Source: Prochlorococcus marinus XMU1404
GTDB taxonomy: Bacteria > Cyanobacteriota > Cyanobacteriia > PCC-6307 > Cyanobiaceae
DNA length: 64,000 nucleotides
Assembly: GCF_017696175.1 (NCBI RefSeq)
Contig: NZ_JAAORE010000003.1
Span: 496,001 to 560,000 of the forward strand
Direction of reading: 5' to 3'
This document shows positions 19,721 to 29,274 of the stretch, in pieces. Each line of letters begins with the position of its first letter. Position 1 is the first letter of the stretch. The position numbers and the translations under genes are program-made. The notes under the pieces are model-generated. The model was not told where the DNA came from. It saw nothing but the letters and a program-made list of their open reading frames with translations, and did no database searches.

Positions 19721-21136
19721 ATGGCTAAAGAAGCATTAATAGTCAAAACAACTCCTCTTCCTCAAAGTAGAATTGCATTTGAATTAGAAATACCATCTGA
19801 GACATGCAAAACTTGTGTAAATGAGACAATCAGTTCTATCAGTCGTTCTGCTAAAATTCCGGGATTTAGACTTGGTAAAATTCCTAAACAAGTCTTAATC
19901 CAAAGAATTGGCATCACACAATTACATGCTTCTGCTCTAGAAAAAATTATTGATAAATCATGGCAAGAAGCATTAAAAATAAAATCTATAGAGCCACTAA
20001 GTGAGCCAGAATTGGTAGATGGATTTGAATCTTTACTTGCAAAGTTTAGTCCTGAAAAATCACTTAAGGTTACTCTTCAAACTGATGTTGCCCCAGAATT
20101 AAAACTAAAAAAATCGAAAGGACTAAGTGTTGAAATCTCAAAAACAAAGTTTGATCCTAAGTCAGTAGAAGAAGCGCTAGAAAAATCTAGAAATCAGTTT
20201 GCAAATATTATTCCAGTAACCAATAGAGCAGCGAAATTAGGAGATATTGCTGTAGTTAGTTTCAAAGGAAAATATAAAGATTCTGGTAAAGAGATTGATG
20301 GTGGGACAAGTGAATCAATGGATCTTGAGTTAGAAAAGAATAAAATGATTCCCGGTTTCGTTGAGGGAATCGTAAAGATGAAAATTGGTGATACTAAAAC
20401 ACTTAACCTTAAATTTCCTGAAGATTATTCTCATGAGGATTCAAGAGGCAAAGATGCAATCTTTGAAGTAAATCTTAAGGATCTTAAAGAAAAAGAATTA
20501 CCTGAACTCAATGACGATTTTGCAAAACAGTCTGGCAACAAAGAATCATTAAAAGAGTTAAGGAAAGATATTGAAAAGCAACTAAAAGACAATTTTGAAA
20601 AAACTCAAAAAGATATCAAAATTGAAGCTTTACTAGATGCCTTGACAAAGGAATTAGTTGTAGAAATTCCAAAATCTATGATTGATATAGAGGTAAGGAA
20701 TAATATTGAACAAACCGCTCAAAGATTTGCTCAACAAGGTCTTGATGTTAAATCTACGTTCACTCCGGAATTAGTTAAGTCATTAGCAGAGTCTACAAGA
20801 CCTCAAGCTGAAAAAAATGTTCAAAGAAATTTAGCTCTAAAAGCATTAGCTGAAAAAGAAAACATAAAAGTAGAGAAAGATGAAATTGATTTGAAAATGA
20901 AAGATTATGAAGATGCAATCTCTCAATCTTCAAAACAAATAGATATTAAAAAATTAACAGATGTAATAAGTAACGATTTACTCAAAGAAAAATTAATAAT
21001 TTGGCTTGAAGAAAATTCTGAAGTAAAAGAAAAAACTACAAAAACAACAAAAGCCACAAAAACTACGACAAAAACTACAAAAACTATTAAAACAACAAAA
21101 AAAACAAAAACCCAAAATAAAAAAGAAAAAAAATAA
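19721..21136 (+). CDS. tig: Trigger factor with K/T-rich C-terminal tail
   Basis: Trigger factor is the ribosome-bound chaperone that meets nascent chains. The N-terminal ribosome-binding domain carries IPGFRLGKIPK (near residues 47-57; the usual signature is GFRxGKxP). The FKBP-type domain runs roughly 165-245 (GDIAVVSFKGKYKDSG, IPGFVEGIVKMKIGDTK), and the helical C-terminal domain follows. After the normal end at about residue 433 (LIIWLEENSEVKEK) there is a tail of some 37 residues made almost only of Lys and Thr, ending QNKKEKK. This tail is not part of the classical fold. First gene of tig-clpP-clpX-dnaX. Confidence 0.95.
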   Translation: MAKEALIVKTTPLPQSRIAFELEIPSETCKTCVNETISSISRSAKIPGFRLGKIPKQVLIQRIGITQLHASALEKIIDKSWQEALKIKSIEPLSEPELVDGFESLLAKFSPEKSLKVTLQTDVAPELKLKKSKGLSVEISKTKFDPKSVEEALEKSRNQFANIIPVTNRAAKLGDIAVVSFKGKYKDSGKEIDGGTSESMDLELEKNKMIPGFVEGIVKMKIGDTKTLNLKFPEDYSHEDSRGKDAIFEVNLKDLKEKELPELNDDFAKQSGNKESLKELRKDIEKQLKDNFEKTQKDIKIEALLDALTKELVVEIPKSMIDIEVRNNIEQTAQRFAQQGLDVKSTFTPELVKSLAESTRPQAEKNVQRNLALKALAEKENIKVEKDEIDLKMKDYEDAISQSSKQIDIKKLTDVISNDLLKEKLIIWLEENSEVKEKTTKTTKATKTTTKTTKTIKTTKKTKTQNKKEKK

Positions 21137-21201
21137 TTTATGAAATTTCCTACTAATTAAACAAAAACCCCTTAAATTATTTATAAGACGCAAACTAATT
21201 T

Positions 21202-21846
21202 GTGAACTCAGAAAAAAAACATTTAATCCAAAGCTCAATAAGTTCTTACGAAAGTAATAATAAAACTATTGCCGCTGTTCCCACCGTTATAGAACAATCA
21301 GGTAGAGGAGAAAGAGCTTTTGATATTTATTCAAGACTATTGAGGGAGAGAATAATTTTTTTAGGTACTGGAATTAATGATCAAGTTTCTGACTCACTTG
21401 TTGCACAATTATTATTTCTTGAAGCTGAAGATCCCGAAAAAGACATACAAATATATATCAATTCTCCTGGAGGCTCAGTAACTGCAGGAATGGCCATATA
21501 CGATACCATGCAACAAATATCCCCTGATGTAGTGACAATATGCTTTGGAGTAGCCGCAAGTATGGGTGCATTTCTGCTTTCTGGAGGAGCAAAGGGGAAA
21601 AGATTGGCTTTACCTAATTCTAGGATTATGATTCATCAGCCTCTTGGAGGTGCACAAGGTCAAGCAGTAGAGATTGAAATACAAGCTAAAGAAATACTTT
21701 TTCTCAAGAAAACATTAAATTCGCTTTTAGCAGAACATACTGGTCAACCTTTAGAAAAAATTAATGAAGATACAGAAAGAGATTACTTTTTATCTCCCTC
21801 AGAAGCAGTCGAATATGGATTAATTGATAAAGTTATCAAAAAGTGA
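21202..21846 (+). CDS. clpP: ATP-dependent Clp protease proteolytic subunit (ClpX-linked paralogue)
   Basis: ClpP is the serine peptidase barrel that degrades proteins fed in by Clp ATPases. The catalytic triad is readable: Ser120 in [11 protein letters not shown], His145 in MIHQPLGG, Asp194 in TERDYFLS. The start is GTG, giving 214 residues with a leader of about 25 residues before the [18 protein letters not shown] motif. Cyanobacteria carry several clpP genes. The copy immediately before clpX is usually named clpP2, and the position fits, but I cannot fix the numbering from one window. Confidence 0.95.
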   Translation: MNSEKKHLIQSSISSYESNNKTIAAVPTVIEQSGRGERAFDIYSRLLRERIIFLGTGINDQVSDSLVAQLLFLEAEDPEKDIQIYINSPGGSVTAGMAIYDTMQQISPDVVTICFGVAASMGAFLLSGGAKGKRLALPNSRIMIHQPLGGAQGQAVEIEIQAKEILFLKKTLNSLLAEHTGQPLEKINEDTERDYFLSPSEAVEYGLIDKVIKK

Positions 21847-21949
21847 CAAGGAATACTGATTTTTTAAGAATATGATGACGAATTGATATTTATAAGCAAT
21901 CCTAGTGAATAGGGATAATTAACACCTTTCACATTAAAACTTATAATCG

Positions 21950-23317
21950 ATGGCTAAATTCGACGCCCATCTTAAATGTTCATTTTGCGGGAAATCACAA
22001 GACCAAGTAAGAAAGCTTATAGCTGGTCCTGGGGTTTATATCTGTGATGAGTGCATAGACCTTTGCAATGAAATTCTCGATGAAGAACTACTTGATAATC
22101 AAGCCAACACAAACAACTCTCCGCAAGTAAAAAAGAAATTACCAACTGAAAATCCAAAAAAATCTGTTCCTTTAGAATTAACCTCAATTCCTAAGCCACT
22201 AGAAATTAAAAGTTTTCTAGATAATCAAGTTGTTGGACAAGAATCTGCAAAAAAAATATTATCAGTAGCCGTATACAATCACTACAAGCGATTAGCTTGG
22301 AAAGTTAAAGAAGACAGTAAAAATAGCAATTCAACAGATTCACAAGCAACTAAATTACAAAAATCAAATATTTTACTCATCGGCCCTACTGGAAGTGGAA
22401 AAACATTATTGGCGCAAACTTTAGCAGAGTTTCTAGATGTTCCTTTTGCAGTAGCTGATGCAACGACTTTGACAGAAGCTGGATATGTTGGGGAGGATGT
22501 TGAAAACATACTTTTAAGACTTCTACAGAAATCAGAAATGAATGTGGAACTAGCTCAAAAAGGAATTATTTATATTGATGAAATAGATAAAATTGCAAGA
22601 AAAAGCGAGAATCCTTCAATTACTAGAGATGTCTCTGGTGAAGGGGTACAGCAAGCATTATTAAAAATGCTTGAAGGAACAATTGCTAATGTGCCACCGC
22701 AAGGCGGAAGAAAACATCCTTATCATGACTGTATCCAAATTGATACGAGTCAAATATTATTTATTTGCGGAGGAGCTTTTATAGGTTTAGAGGATATCGT
22801 TCAAAAGCGTATGGGTAAAAACTCCATAGGATTTACCACCAATTCAGATCAAAATAAAGTTGATACAAAAAAAATAGTAGACACAAGAGATTCCCTAAAA
22901 AATTTAGAATTAGATGATTTAGTGAAATATGGCCTAATTCCAGAATTTATTGGAAGAATTCCGGTTTGTGCTGTATTAGATCGTCTTACTAAAGAAACTT
23001 TAGAATCTATTTTGACTCAACCAAGAGATGCATTAGTAAAGCAATTCAAAACTTTGCTAAGTATGGATAATGTTGAGTTATCATTTGAGCCTGATTCTGT
23101 TGAAGCGATAGCAAATGAAGCATATAAAAGAAAAACAGGTGCAAGAGCATTAAGATCAATAATTGAGGAACTAATGCTAGACATAATGTATACTTTGCCT
23201 TCTGAAGAAAATATAAAAGAATTCACAATTACGAAAAAAATGGTAGATAATTTGTTCTCATCTAAAATTGTTAAACTACCTTCAGGTTCAAAAAGAATCA
23301 TTAAAGAGTCTGCATAA
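21950..23317 (+). CDS. clpX: ATP-dependent Clp protease ATP-binding subunit ClpX
   Basis: ClpX unfolds tagged proteins and passes them to ClpP. The N-terminal zinc domain has Cys10, 13, 32 and 35 (CSFCG...ICDEC). Walker A is GPTGSGKT (145-152), Walker [12 protein letters not shown], and the pore/ClpP-contact regions GYVGEDVEN and FIGRIPV are present. Length 455, slightly over E. coli (424) because of a Ser/Asn-rich segment before the ATPase. It lies 103 bases after clpP on the same strand, and dnaX follows after 59 bases. Confidence 0.98.
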   Translation: MAKFDAHLKCSFCGKSQDQVRKLIAGPGVYICDECIDLCNEILDEELLDNQANTNNSPQVKKKLPTENPKKSVPLELTSIPKPLEIKSFLDNQVVGQESAKKILSVAVYNHYKRLAWKVKEDSKNSNSTDSQATKLQKSNILLIGPTGSGKTLLAQTLAEFLDVPFAVADATTLTEAGYVGEDVENILLRLLQKSEMNVELAQKGIIYIDEIDKIARKSENPSITRDVSGEGVQQALLKMLEGTIANVPPQGGRKHPYHDCIQIDTSQILFICGGAFIGLEDIVQKRMGKNSIGFTTNSDQNKVDTKKIVDTRDSLKNLELDDLVKYGLIPEFIGRIPVCAVLDRLTKETLESILTQPRDALVKQFKTLLSMDNVELSFEPDSVEAIANEAYKRKTGARALRSIIEELMLDIMYTLPSEENIKEFTITKKMVDNLFSSKIVKLPSGSKRIIKESA

Positions 23318-23376
23318 AAATTAGAGTTTAGTTGCTTTAATTGAATGTCTAATTTTTCTACATTAATGAAAAATAA

Positions 23377-25140
23377 ATGCCAAATATACATAAACCTTTT
23401 CATCAAAAATATAGACCAAACAAGTTAGACGAACTGGTTGGGCAAAAATTTATATCCATCACACTCAAACAAGCACTTTTAACAAAAAAAATTGCTCCTG
23501 CATATCTTTTTAATGGTCCAAGAGGCACTGGAAAAACTTCAAGCGCGAGAATATTTGCAAAGTCTTTAAACTGCCAGGCATTTGACCAACCTACGATAAA
23601 TCCTTGCTGTAAATGTGACTTATGCAGACAAATTACAGATGGAAACGCTCTAGATATTATCGAGATTGATGCAGCATCAAATACAGGAGTTGAAAATATA
23701 CGAGAAATTATAGAAAGAGCGAGATTTGCACCTACTCAAGCAAGATGGAAAGTATATGTTATTGATGAATGTCATATGCTTTCAACAGCAGCTTCAAATG
23801 CTTTACTAAAAACTATTGAAGAACCGCCCTCAAGAGTTGTATTTATCCTTGCGACAACAAATCCTGAGAGAGTATTAAATACGATACAAAGTAGATGCCA
23901 AAAGTTTGATTTTAGAAGAATAAGTCCTAGTGACATTTTTCAACATTTATCAGAAATAGCAGAAAAAGAATCCATTGAGTACGAAGTGCAGGCGTTAAAA
24001 ATGATAGCAAAAAGATCTAATGGAGGCATGAGAGATGCACAAAGCCTCCTTGAACAACTGAATCTTTTACCTGAAGGTATAACGATTAATAATATCCAAA
24101 ACCTATTAGGAGAAGTATCAGAAATTGAACTAACAAATCTTATTCGATCATTGGTTGAGAATAATCCAGCGTCATTAATTATCACATGCAACAAACTGTA
24201 TGATATTGGATACGAACCCCATCAAATAATTATAGGATTACTGAATATAACGAGAGATTTACTACTGCATACTACAAATAATAAATATTCAGATCTTTAT
24301 TATACATCGGATGAATTTCAAGATGAATTGGATGAAATCTCAAAAACAATAAATAAATCAAAAATAATTAATTGGCATAATAATCTGAGAAATATCGAAT
24401 ATCAAATAAAAACAAGTGATAATCCAAGGCTTTGGTTTGAAATACATTTAACTGGCCTTCTTGATAATCAAGAGAAAAATAGTTTTGAAAATAAGCAAGA
24501 AAGTAAAAATAATTCGACTTATGAGAAGCATGAAAGTATTAAAAACATTGCAATAAATAATAAAGAAAATATTGCTGATGAAATTGAAAAACAAAGTATC
24601 AAACAGGAGATAAGGCGCGAGGAATTGATTGTAAAAAAAGACAAAATATTAGGAAAATTTGACATTAATAGAAAAGAAAGTCTTGGAAATATTTCTGAAA
24701 ATAACGAAAATGATTCCGAATCAAATAATTTAAAAGATAAATGGGAATTAATTCTTTCTAAAGTAGAGTTACCTTCAACAAGAATGTTACTTTCACAACA
24801 AGCCGAACTTGAAAGTTTTGATTCGCGGGAAATCATAATTGCATTATCTCCAAACTGGGAAAATATGATAAAAAGCAGAAAAGTTATTATCGAAAATACA
24901 GTAAAAAAGATATTTGGAGATCAAATAGTACTTAATTTTTCAACAAAACAATTAACTAAAGGTAACCCAACAAAAACTCCAGAAATAACCCAAAATGAAG
25001 AAAAGATTTTGAAACCAATAAATAAAATAGAATCAAAAACTAATTTATCAACAAACAAATCAAACGAGGAAAATTATGATGATAGTTCAAAAAATTTAGC
25101 AAATTTTTTTAATGGAGAAGTTATAGACTTTGATGAATAA
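23377..25140 (+). CDS. dnaX: DNA polymerase III subunits gamma/tau
   Basis: DnaX is the ATPase of the clamp loader. Walker A is GPRGTGKT (47-54), the zinc-binding Cys are 66, 77/78, 80 and 83, then VIDECHMLS, an SRC-containing sensor (NTIQSRCQKFDFR) and the GGMRDAQSLLEQ region. The core ends near residue 365; a charged, Asn/Lys/Glu-rich linker (about 370-450) leads to a small C-terminal domain (KDKWELILSKVELPSTRMLLSQQ). The length of 587 is tau-like. An A7 run in the linker at 24633-24639 may yield a short gamma form. There is no intein, unlike Synechocystis DnaX. Confidence 0.95.
   Translation: MPNIHKPFHQKYRPNKLDELVGQKFISITLKQALLTKKIAPAYLFNGPRGTGKTSSARIFAKSLNCQAFDQPTINPCCKCDLCRQITDGNALDIIEIDAASNTGVENIREIIERARFAPTQARWKVYVIDECHMLSTAASNALLKTIEEPPSRVVFILATTNPERVLNTIQSRCQKFDFRRISPSDIFQHLSEIAEKESIEYEVQALKMIAKRSNGGMRDAQSLLEQLNLLPEGITINNIQNLLGEVSEIELTNLIRSLVENNPASLIITCNKLYDIGYEPHQIIIGLLNITRDLLLHTTNNKYSDLYYTSDEFQDELDEISKTINKSKIINWHNNLRNIEYQIKTSDNPRLWFEIHLTGLLDNQEKNSFENKQESKNNSTYEKHESIKNIAINNKENIADEIEKQSIKQEIRREELIVKKDKILGKFDINRKESLGNISENNENDSESNNLKDKWELILSKVELPSTRMLLSQQAELESFDSREIIIALSPNWENMIKSRKVIIENTVKKIFGDQIVLNFSTKQLTKGNPTKTPEITQNEEKILKPINKIESKTNLSTNKSNEENYDDSSKNLANFFNGEVIDFDE
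24619..24662 (+). promoter_or_regulatory. Candidate frameshift/slippage site in dnaX
   Basis: A seven-A run at 24633-24639 is read GTA AAA AAA GAC, giving the heptamer A AAA AAA. GAGG (24619-24622), able to pair with 16S rRNA, lies exactly ten bases upstream of the run. A -1 shift reaches TGA at 24660-24662, predicting a 428-residue gamma-like product. I see no strong downstream stem-loop. Confidence 0.4.
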
Positions 25141-25142
25141 AT

Positions 25143-26444
25143 TTAGACTCCAGTATGAAGAGTTTTACGCCAAAGTATCTTTTTTGGGAAAATAGACATC
25201 TTTATTGTTACCCAGGGAATTACCAAAAACCAATGTGATAAATAAAAAACCGATACAAAAACCATAAAAAAATTGCTTTTTTGCAATACAGGTACTTCGC
25301 TTTTACAAGAAGAACCGTACCAAAAAGCAATTCCAGATAACATAAAAGCGGTGAATGAAATAGGCCAGTAAATTGGCGAATCTAATAAAGCAATACTGAG
25401 AACTAAATCAAAAATAGAAATAATTGGCAGTGCATATTGCAGGATGAAGAAGTAAGATAAATCAAATTTTTCCAAATAATCAATCTTATTAGTAAGTAAT
25501 TGATCCCCATAATCAAAGAATCTTTGCAACCCCCCCTCTGCCCATCTTTGCCTTTGCGCTAATAAAGCATTTAGATTCTCAACTGCTTCCTCCATGACTG
25601 GAGGATCCCATAAGATTCCAATTCTAGATCTCGATAATAATAACCTTAAACTTAAATCTAGATCATCTGTAACTGTGTCTTCGTTAAAAGATCCACATGC
25701 CAATAATGTATCTTTCTTAATTAATTGACCATTTCCCCTTAATTCAGAAACTCCAGCAACAGATAATCTTCCATATTGAAAGATTGCGTCCATAGCCATT
25801 TCCATTGACTGACATGAAGTTAAAAAATTCTTACTTACATTTGTTACTGATTTTCTTAATTGAACTGCAGACCAATCACCCTCTTTTACAAAACTAAATA
25901 ATCTTGTCAAAGAATCTTGTTTTAATTCAGCATCAGCATCCAAAACTAATAACCATTCACCATGAGTAAACTTCAAGGCATAATTTAAAGCCCCTGACTT
26001 TCCTCCTCCCGCGTTTGGAGAACGACTTACGACTTTTAGCTTTTCATATTGTTTAGATAATCGATCTAAAATTAAAGGCGTCTTATCAGAACTGCCATCG
26101 TCGATTATATAAATATTTAATTTATTTGTTGGATAATCTAAATTAAATAATCTTTTAACTAATCTTGCTATGACATTCTCTTCATCTCTAGCTGCGACTA
26201 AAATATCAAGCACTGGTAACTCTTTATTGCTAATTATGTTATTTACGGTATTTGAAACATTGTTCCTTTTGAAATTTCTAGAAATAACTATTAAACCGTA
26301 AAAAACAATCACTAAAGAAAGAATCAATGTAAAGTAAAAGAAATTTTCGATATTGTAAGCATGAGGAATAAAAGCCAATAAAAAACAAACACTAAGAAAT
26401 ATAAACGATTTCAATCTTCGATTTTTATAAAAACCCTTACTCAT
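25143..26444 (-). CDS. Membrane-bound family 2 glycosyltransferase
   Basis: The 433-residue product has two N-terminal hydrophobic helices, a cytosolic GT-A domain and three or more C-terminal membrane helices. Catalytic signatures are IIDDGSSDKTP (nucleotide binding), WLLVLDADAELK (D-x-D metal site), FNEDTVTDDLDLS and the QRQRWAEGG element (Q-x-x-R-W) seen in processive polysaccharide synthases such as cellulose or hyaluronan synthases. The acceptor and sugar cannot be told. A SpoIID/LytB-like wall protein lies 28 bases upstream on the same strand, so an envelope polysaccharide role is likely but inferred. Confidence 0.88.
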   Translation of the reverse strand: MSKGFYKNRRLKSFIFLSVCFLLAFIPHAYNIENFFYFTLILSLVIVFYGLIVISRNFKRNNVSNTVNNIISNKELPVLDILVAARDEENVIARLVKRLFNLDYPTNKLNIYIIDDGSSDKTPLILDRLSKQYEKLKVVSRSPNAGGGKSGALNYALKFTHGEWLLVLDADAELKQDSLTRLFSFVKEGDWSAVQLRKSVTNVSKNFLTSCQSMEMAMDAIFQYGRLSVAGVSELRGNGQLIKKDTLLACGSFNEDTVTDDLDLSLRLLLSRSRIGILWDPPVMEEAVENLNALLAQRQRWAEGGLQRFFDYGDQLLTNKIDYLEKFDLSYFFILQYALPIISIFDLVLSIALLDSPIYWPISFTAFMLSGIAFWYGSSCKSEVPVLQKSNFFMVFVSVFYLSHWFLVIPWVTIKMSIFPKKILWRKTLHTGV

Positions 26445-26471
26445 AAAAGTAAATTTTTAATTACTTAACTT

Positions 26472-28013
26472 TCATTGAGACAATATCTCAATTTTTTCGA
26501 GTTTTGCATCTCGATAGTAATGATTCAATATTTGTTCATAAGAGAATCCTAATTTAGCCATTTCAATTGCTCCTGACTGAGATAAACCTACACCATGACC
26601 GAAGCCTCCTCCTCTCAAAAGCCATAAATCATCACTTAATTTATTAATAGTAAACAAATTACTAGGTATAAAATTTAATACCCTTCGAATATCATCTTTA
26701 ACTAAAACAATAGATTTATTAACTTTGTTAGTTTGTATTTCCAATTTTGTCACCCTGCCACTAAACCCACGTTCAGTAGAATTTAAATCCAAAACATCTT
26801 CATTAATATTTATAAGTTTATTTTTAATTAACTTTTCTTTAATTTCAAGACTAGAAATTTTCTTATTCCACCGAAAAAGAGAATGATTACTCCCATAAAA
26901 CTGTTCTTTATCAAAATCTAAAAAATTATTTAAATCATATTCACTTTTAATTGGAAGTTTAAAAATTTTATTTAATGATTCAGAACCATCAATGATCGAA
27001 TTGAAATAAGAATAATCTTGAATTTGCCAAGACTCACCTGCAGTAGCAGATACGCCACCATTAGAACCATGATAAAAAGCATTTATTGGTTGATTTCCAT
27101 ATGTGAGAATTAAATTTGAAGTTGCTTCTATAGCTTTTTGTACTTTTTTATTTGGAATTTTAGAAGGCTTATAAACTTGGCATTGAGTGCTTATACATAA
27201 ATGATATTTATCCATAGTAAATCTATCAGAATTAAAAATTCCCCAAGTTCTTGCTATGATTGCTTGTGCCTTGAGAGCTTCTAAAGGAGAATTCGGTCCA
27301 ATTTCGTATGGCAAAACACCTGCCAAATAATCGTCAAACTCAATTCTTTGAACTAATGTCCAAGTTCCATATGAATCTTTTATTAAATAAAAATTTTTGC
27401 CAAAATTAACACCATTTATTTTTATTTCATCTTGAGCATAAATATATATAGGTCCTTCGAGTTTCATAACACTATATTCACTTTTTAGTACAGGAGTAAT
27501 TTGAAAATTTTCTATTTTTCTGAAAATTTTATTTTTTAATTCAAACTTTGGCAGATTATCCTCAAATGGAATCCATACTTCCCAATTTTTAGGGTAAGCA
27601 ACAGTCGTCTCAAATCCTTTATTTTTAAGCTTCTCTGCTTCTTTTTTTGCTGATTCATAGCTGGCAAAAGGACCAAAAACAATTCTTTCAATCGTTTTTG
27701 GATTTTTGATGGGTATATCCACCCAAGCAATATTAATCTGTTTTGATTTATGTTTAATACCGTTAGACGATATCAGGTTTAAAAAACCTTTATCCGTGAT
27801 GAATTTAATATTCTTCTTTTTAGAAAAACTATCTTTTTCCCCGCCTAGATATTGCTTTAAACCAATTAAAAACTTTCCTTTTTTAATTTCTGCATTGAGT
27901 TCAACCTTTAACAAGTCTTCTGCTTTTAGAGAAGAAGTAAATTTAGTAGTGTTAATTGCTAAAAAAGAAATACATCCTAAAAATAAATTTAAAAAGGCAA
28001 ATTTAAGTTTCAT
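26472..28013 (-). CDS. SpoIID/LytB domain protein with SPOR-like region
   Basis: The 513-residue product begins with a hydrophobic export signal (FAFLNLFLGCISFLAINT). Residues of about 110-155 (RIVFGPFASYESAKKEAEKL) resemble a SPOR peptidoglycan-binding repeat. The C-terminal half is a SpoIID domain: YLAGVLPYEIGPNSPLEALK, AIIARTWGIFN, GGVSATAGESW and the terminal GGGFGHGVGLSQSGA. SpoIID-type proteins strip or process peptidoglycan (B. subtilis SpoIID is a lytic transglycosylase; LytB enhances an amidase). Cyanobacteria carry homologues although they do not sporulate. It is followed by the GT2 gene and diverges from rpmI. Confidence 0.9.
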   Translation of the reverse strand: MKLKFAFLNLFLGCISFLAINTTKFTSSLKAEDLLKVELNAEIKKGKFLIGLKQYLGGEKDSFSKKKNIKFITDKGFLNLISSNGIKHKSKQINIAWVDIPIKNPKTIERIVFGPFASYESAKKEAEKLKNKGFETTVAYPKNWEVWIPFEDNLPKFELKNKIFRKIENFQITPVLKSEYSVMKLEGPIYIYAQDEIKINGVNFGKNFYLIKDSYGTWTLVQRIEFDDYLAGVLPYEIGPNSPLEALKAQAIIARTWGIFNSDRFTMDKYHLCISTQCQVYKPSKIPNKKVQKAIEATSNLILTYGNQPINAFYHGSNGGVSATAGESWQIQDYSYFNSIIDGSESLNKIFKLPIKSEYDLNNFLDFDKEQFYGSNHSLFRWNKKISSLEIKEKLIKNKLININEDVLDLNSTERGFSGRVTKLEIQTNKVNKSIVLVKDDIRRVLNFIPSNLFTINKLSDDLWLLRGGGFGHGVGLSQSGAIEMAKLGFSYEQILNHYYRDAKLEKIEILSQ

Positions 28014-28104
28014 AAGTTAGAAATTTCCTTATCAATTAAAAACTTTAATTTGCACCAATGCGTATAAAGGTTTAGATTAACCTAATTAAACACATTTGAC
28101 TTAA

Positions 28105-28302
28105 ATGTCTAAACTAAAAACTCGTAAATCAGCGGCCAAAAGATTTAAAGCTACTGCAACGGGTAAATTCATGAGAAGAAGAGCTTTCCACAATCATTTA
28201 CTTGATCATAAAAGCTCCAAATTAAAAAGACACCTATCAACCAAGGCCGTAGTTGATGAAAGAGATGCCGATAATGTAAGATTAATGATTCCATATGCAT
28301 AA
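28105..28302 (+). CDS. rpmI: 50S ribosomal protein L35
   Basis: The 65-residue basic protein starts [20 protein letters not shown] and has the family elements [14 protein letters not shown] and RHLSTKA. Length and charge are as expected for L35 of the large ribosomal subunit. It precedes rplT by 28 bases, the universal rpmI-rplT pair; infC, often first in this operon, is not here. Confidence 0.98.
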
Positions 28303-28330
28303 ATTTTTAACCAATTTTCATTAGATATTC

Positions 28331-28678
28331 ATGGCACGCGTAAAAAGAGGCAACATAGCCAGAAAAAGAAGAAACAAAATCTTAAATCTTGCAAAAGGTT
28401 TCAGAGGTGGCAACAAAAATCTATTCAGAACCGCAAATCAAAGAGTGATGAAAGCTCTTTGTAATGCTTATAGGGATAGAAGAAGAAGAAAAAGAGATTT
28501 CAGAAGACTTTGGATTTCTAGGATTAATGCATCTGCCAGAATAAATGGAACAAACTATAGCAAGTTAATAAATGGCATGAAAAATTCAGAAATTATCATT
28601 AACAGAAAAATGCTGGCCCAATTAGCCTTAAACGACCCTAAGTGTTTTGAAAAAATCGTTTCTTCCGTTAGTAATTAG
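28331..28678 (+). CDS. rplT: 50S ribosomal protein L20
   Basis: The 115-residue product begins [18 protein letters not shown] and contains [24 protein letters not shown] and the C-terminal [13 protein letters not shown], all characteristic of L20. It binds 23S rRNA early in large-subunit assembly and in other bacteria represses its own operon. I did not find a clear L20-binding leader in the 91 bases before rpmI. Confidence 0.98.
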   Translation: MARVKRGNIARKRRNKILNLAKGFRGGNKNLFRTANQRVMKALCNAYRDRRRRKRDFRRLWISRINASARINGTNYSKLINGMKNSEIIINRKMLAQLALNDPKCFEKIVSSVSN

Positions 28679-28714
28679 AAAAAAGAATATAATTTAAAGA
28701 AGTAATTATAAATA

Positions 28715-29272
28715 ATGGAAATTTCTTCCTTTCAATCCTATTTAATAATTCTTTTTGTTGTCTTATTAATAATTTCTATTTTTGTATTCAGACAATTTCT
28801 AAAAACAAGAAGTGAAGAATTAAACCTAGTAAAATTCGAACAGAAAGGTTTAGATTCTCTTACTCAAGCTACAGAATTATATGAATTTGGATCTATTCAA
28901 ATTAAAAAAAGATTATATTCTGAAGCTACTAAAACTTTTTTAAAAGCAATTAAAAATTATGAAAATGAACCTGATGAAGCCAAAGCCATAATAAATAATG
29001 CTTTAGGATATTCTTATGCTGCTCAAAATGAATTTCAAAAAGCAATTAAACACTACAACTCTGCAATAAAATCACTCCCAGAATATCCTATAGCCCTAAA
29101 TAATCTCGCATCAGCACAACAGCGTTTATTCGAGTACGACTTGGCATATGCAACTTATCAAAAAGTTTTGGTAATAGATCCAAAAAACAAAACAGCAATT
29201 AAAAAAAGTAAGGAGTTAGAAAAAAGAAATAACTATAAACCTTATAAAGGTATTAAAGATAAGGGATTCTAA
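28715..29272 (+). CDS. Membrane-anchored TPR protein
   Basis: The 185-residue product has an N-terminal transmembrane helix (about residues 9-27, [15 protein letters not shown]) and a soluble part with two to three tetratricopeptide repeats ([58 protein letters not shown]). It ends in a Lys-rich tail. TPRs are protein-binding scaffolds and no enzymatic role is visible. It stands between rplT and thiG on the same strand with gaps of 36 and 2 bases, so it is probably co-transcribed. The partner is unknown. Confidence 0.85.
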   Translation: MEISSFQSYLIILFVVLLIISIFVFRQFLKTRSEELNLVKFEQKGLDSLTQATELYEFGSIQIKKRLYSEATKTFLKAIKNYENEPDEAKAIINNALGYSYAAQNEFQKAIKHYNSAIKSLPEYPIALNNLASAQQRLFEYDLAYATYQKVLVIDPKNKTAIKKSKELEKRNNYKPYKGIKDKGF

Positions 29273-29274
29273 AT

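Noticed and set aside
23377-25140. Possible intein in dnaX, as in Synechocystis
   Set aside because: Walker A, zinc Cys and sensor motifs follow at normal spacing; no intein-like insertion.
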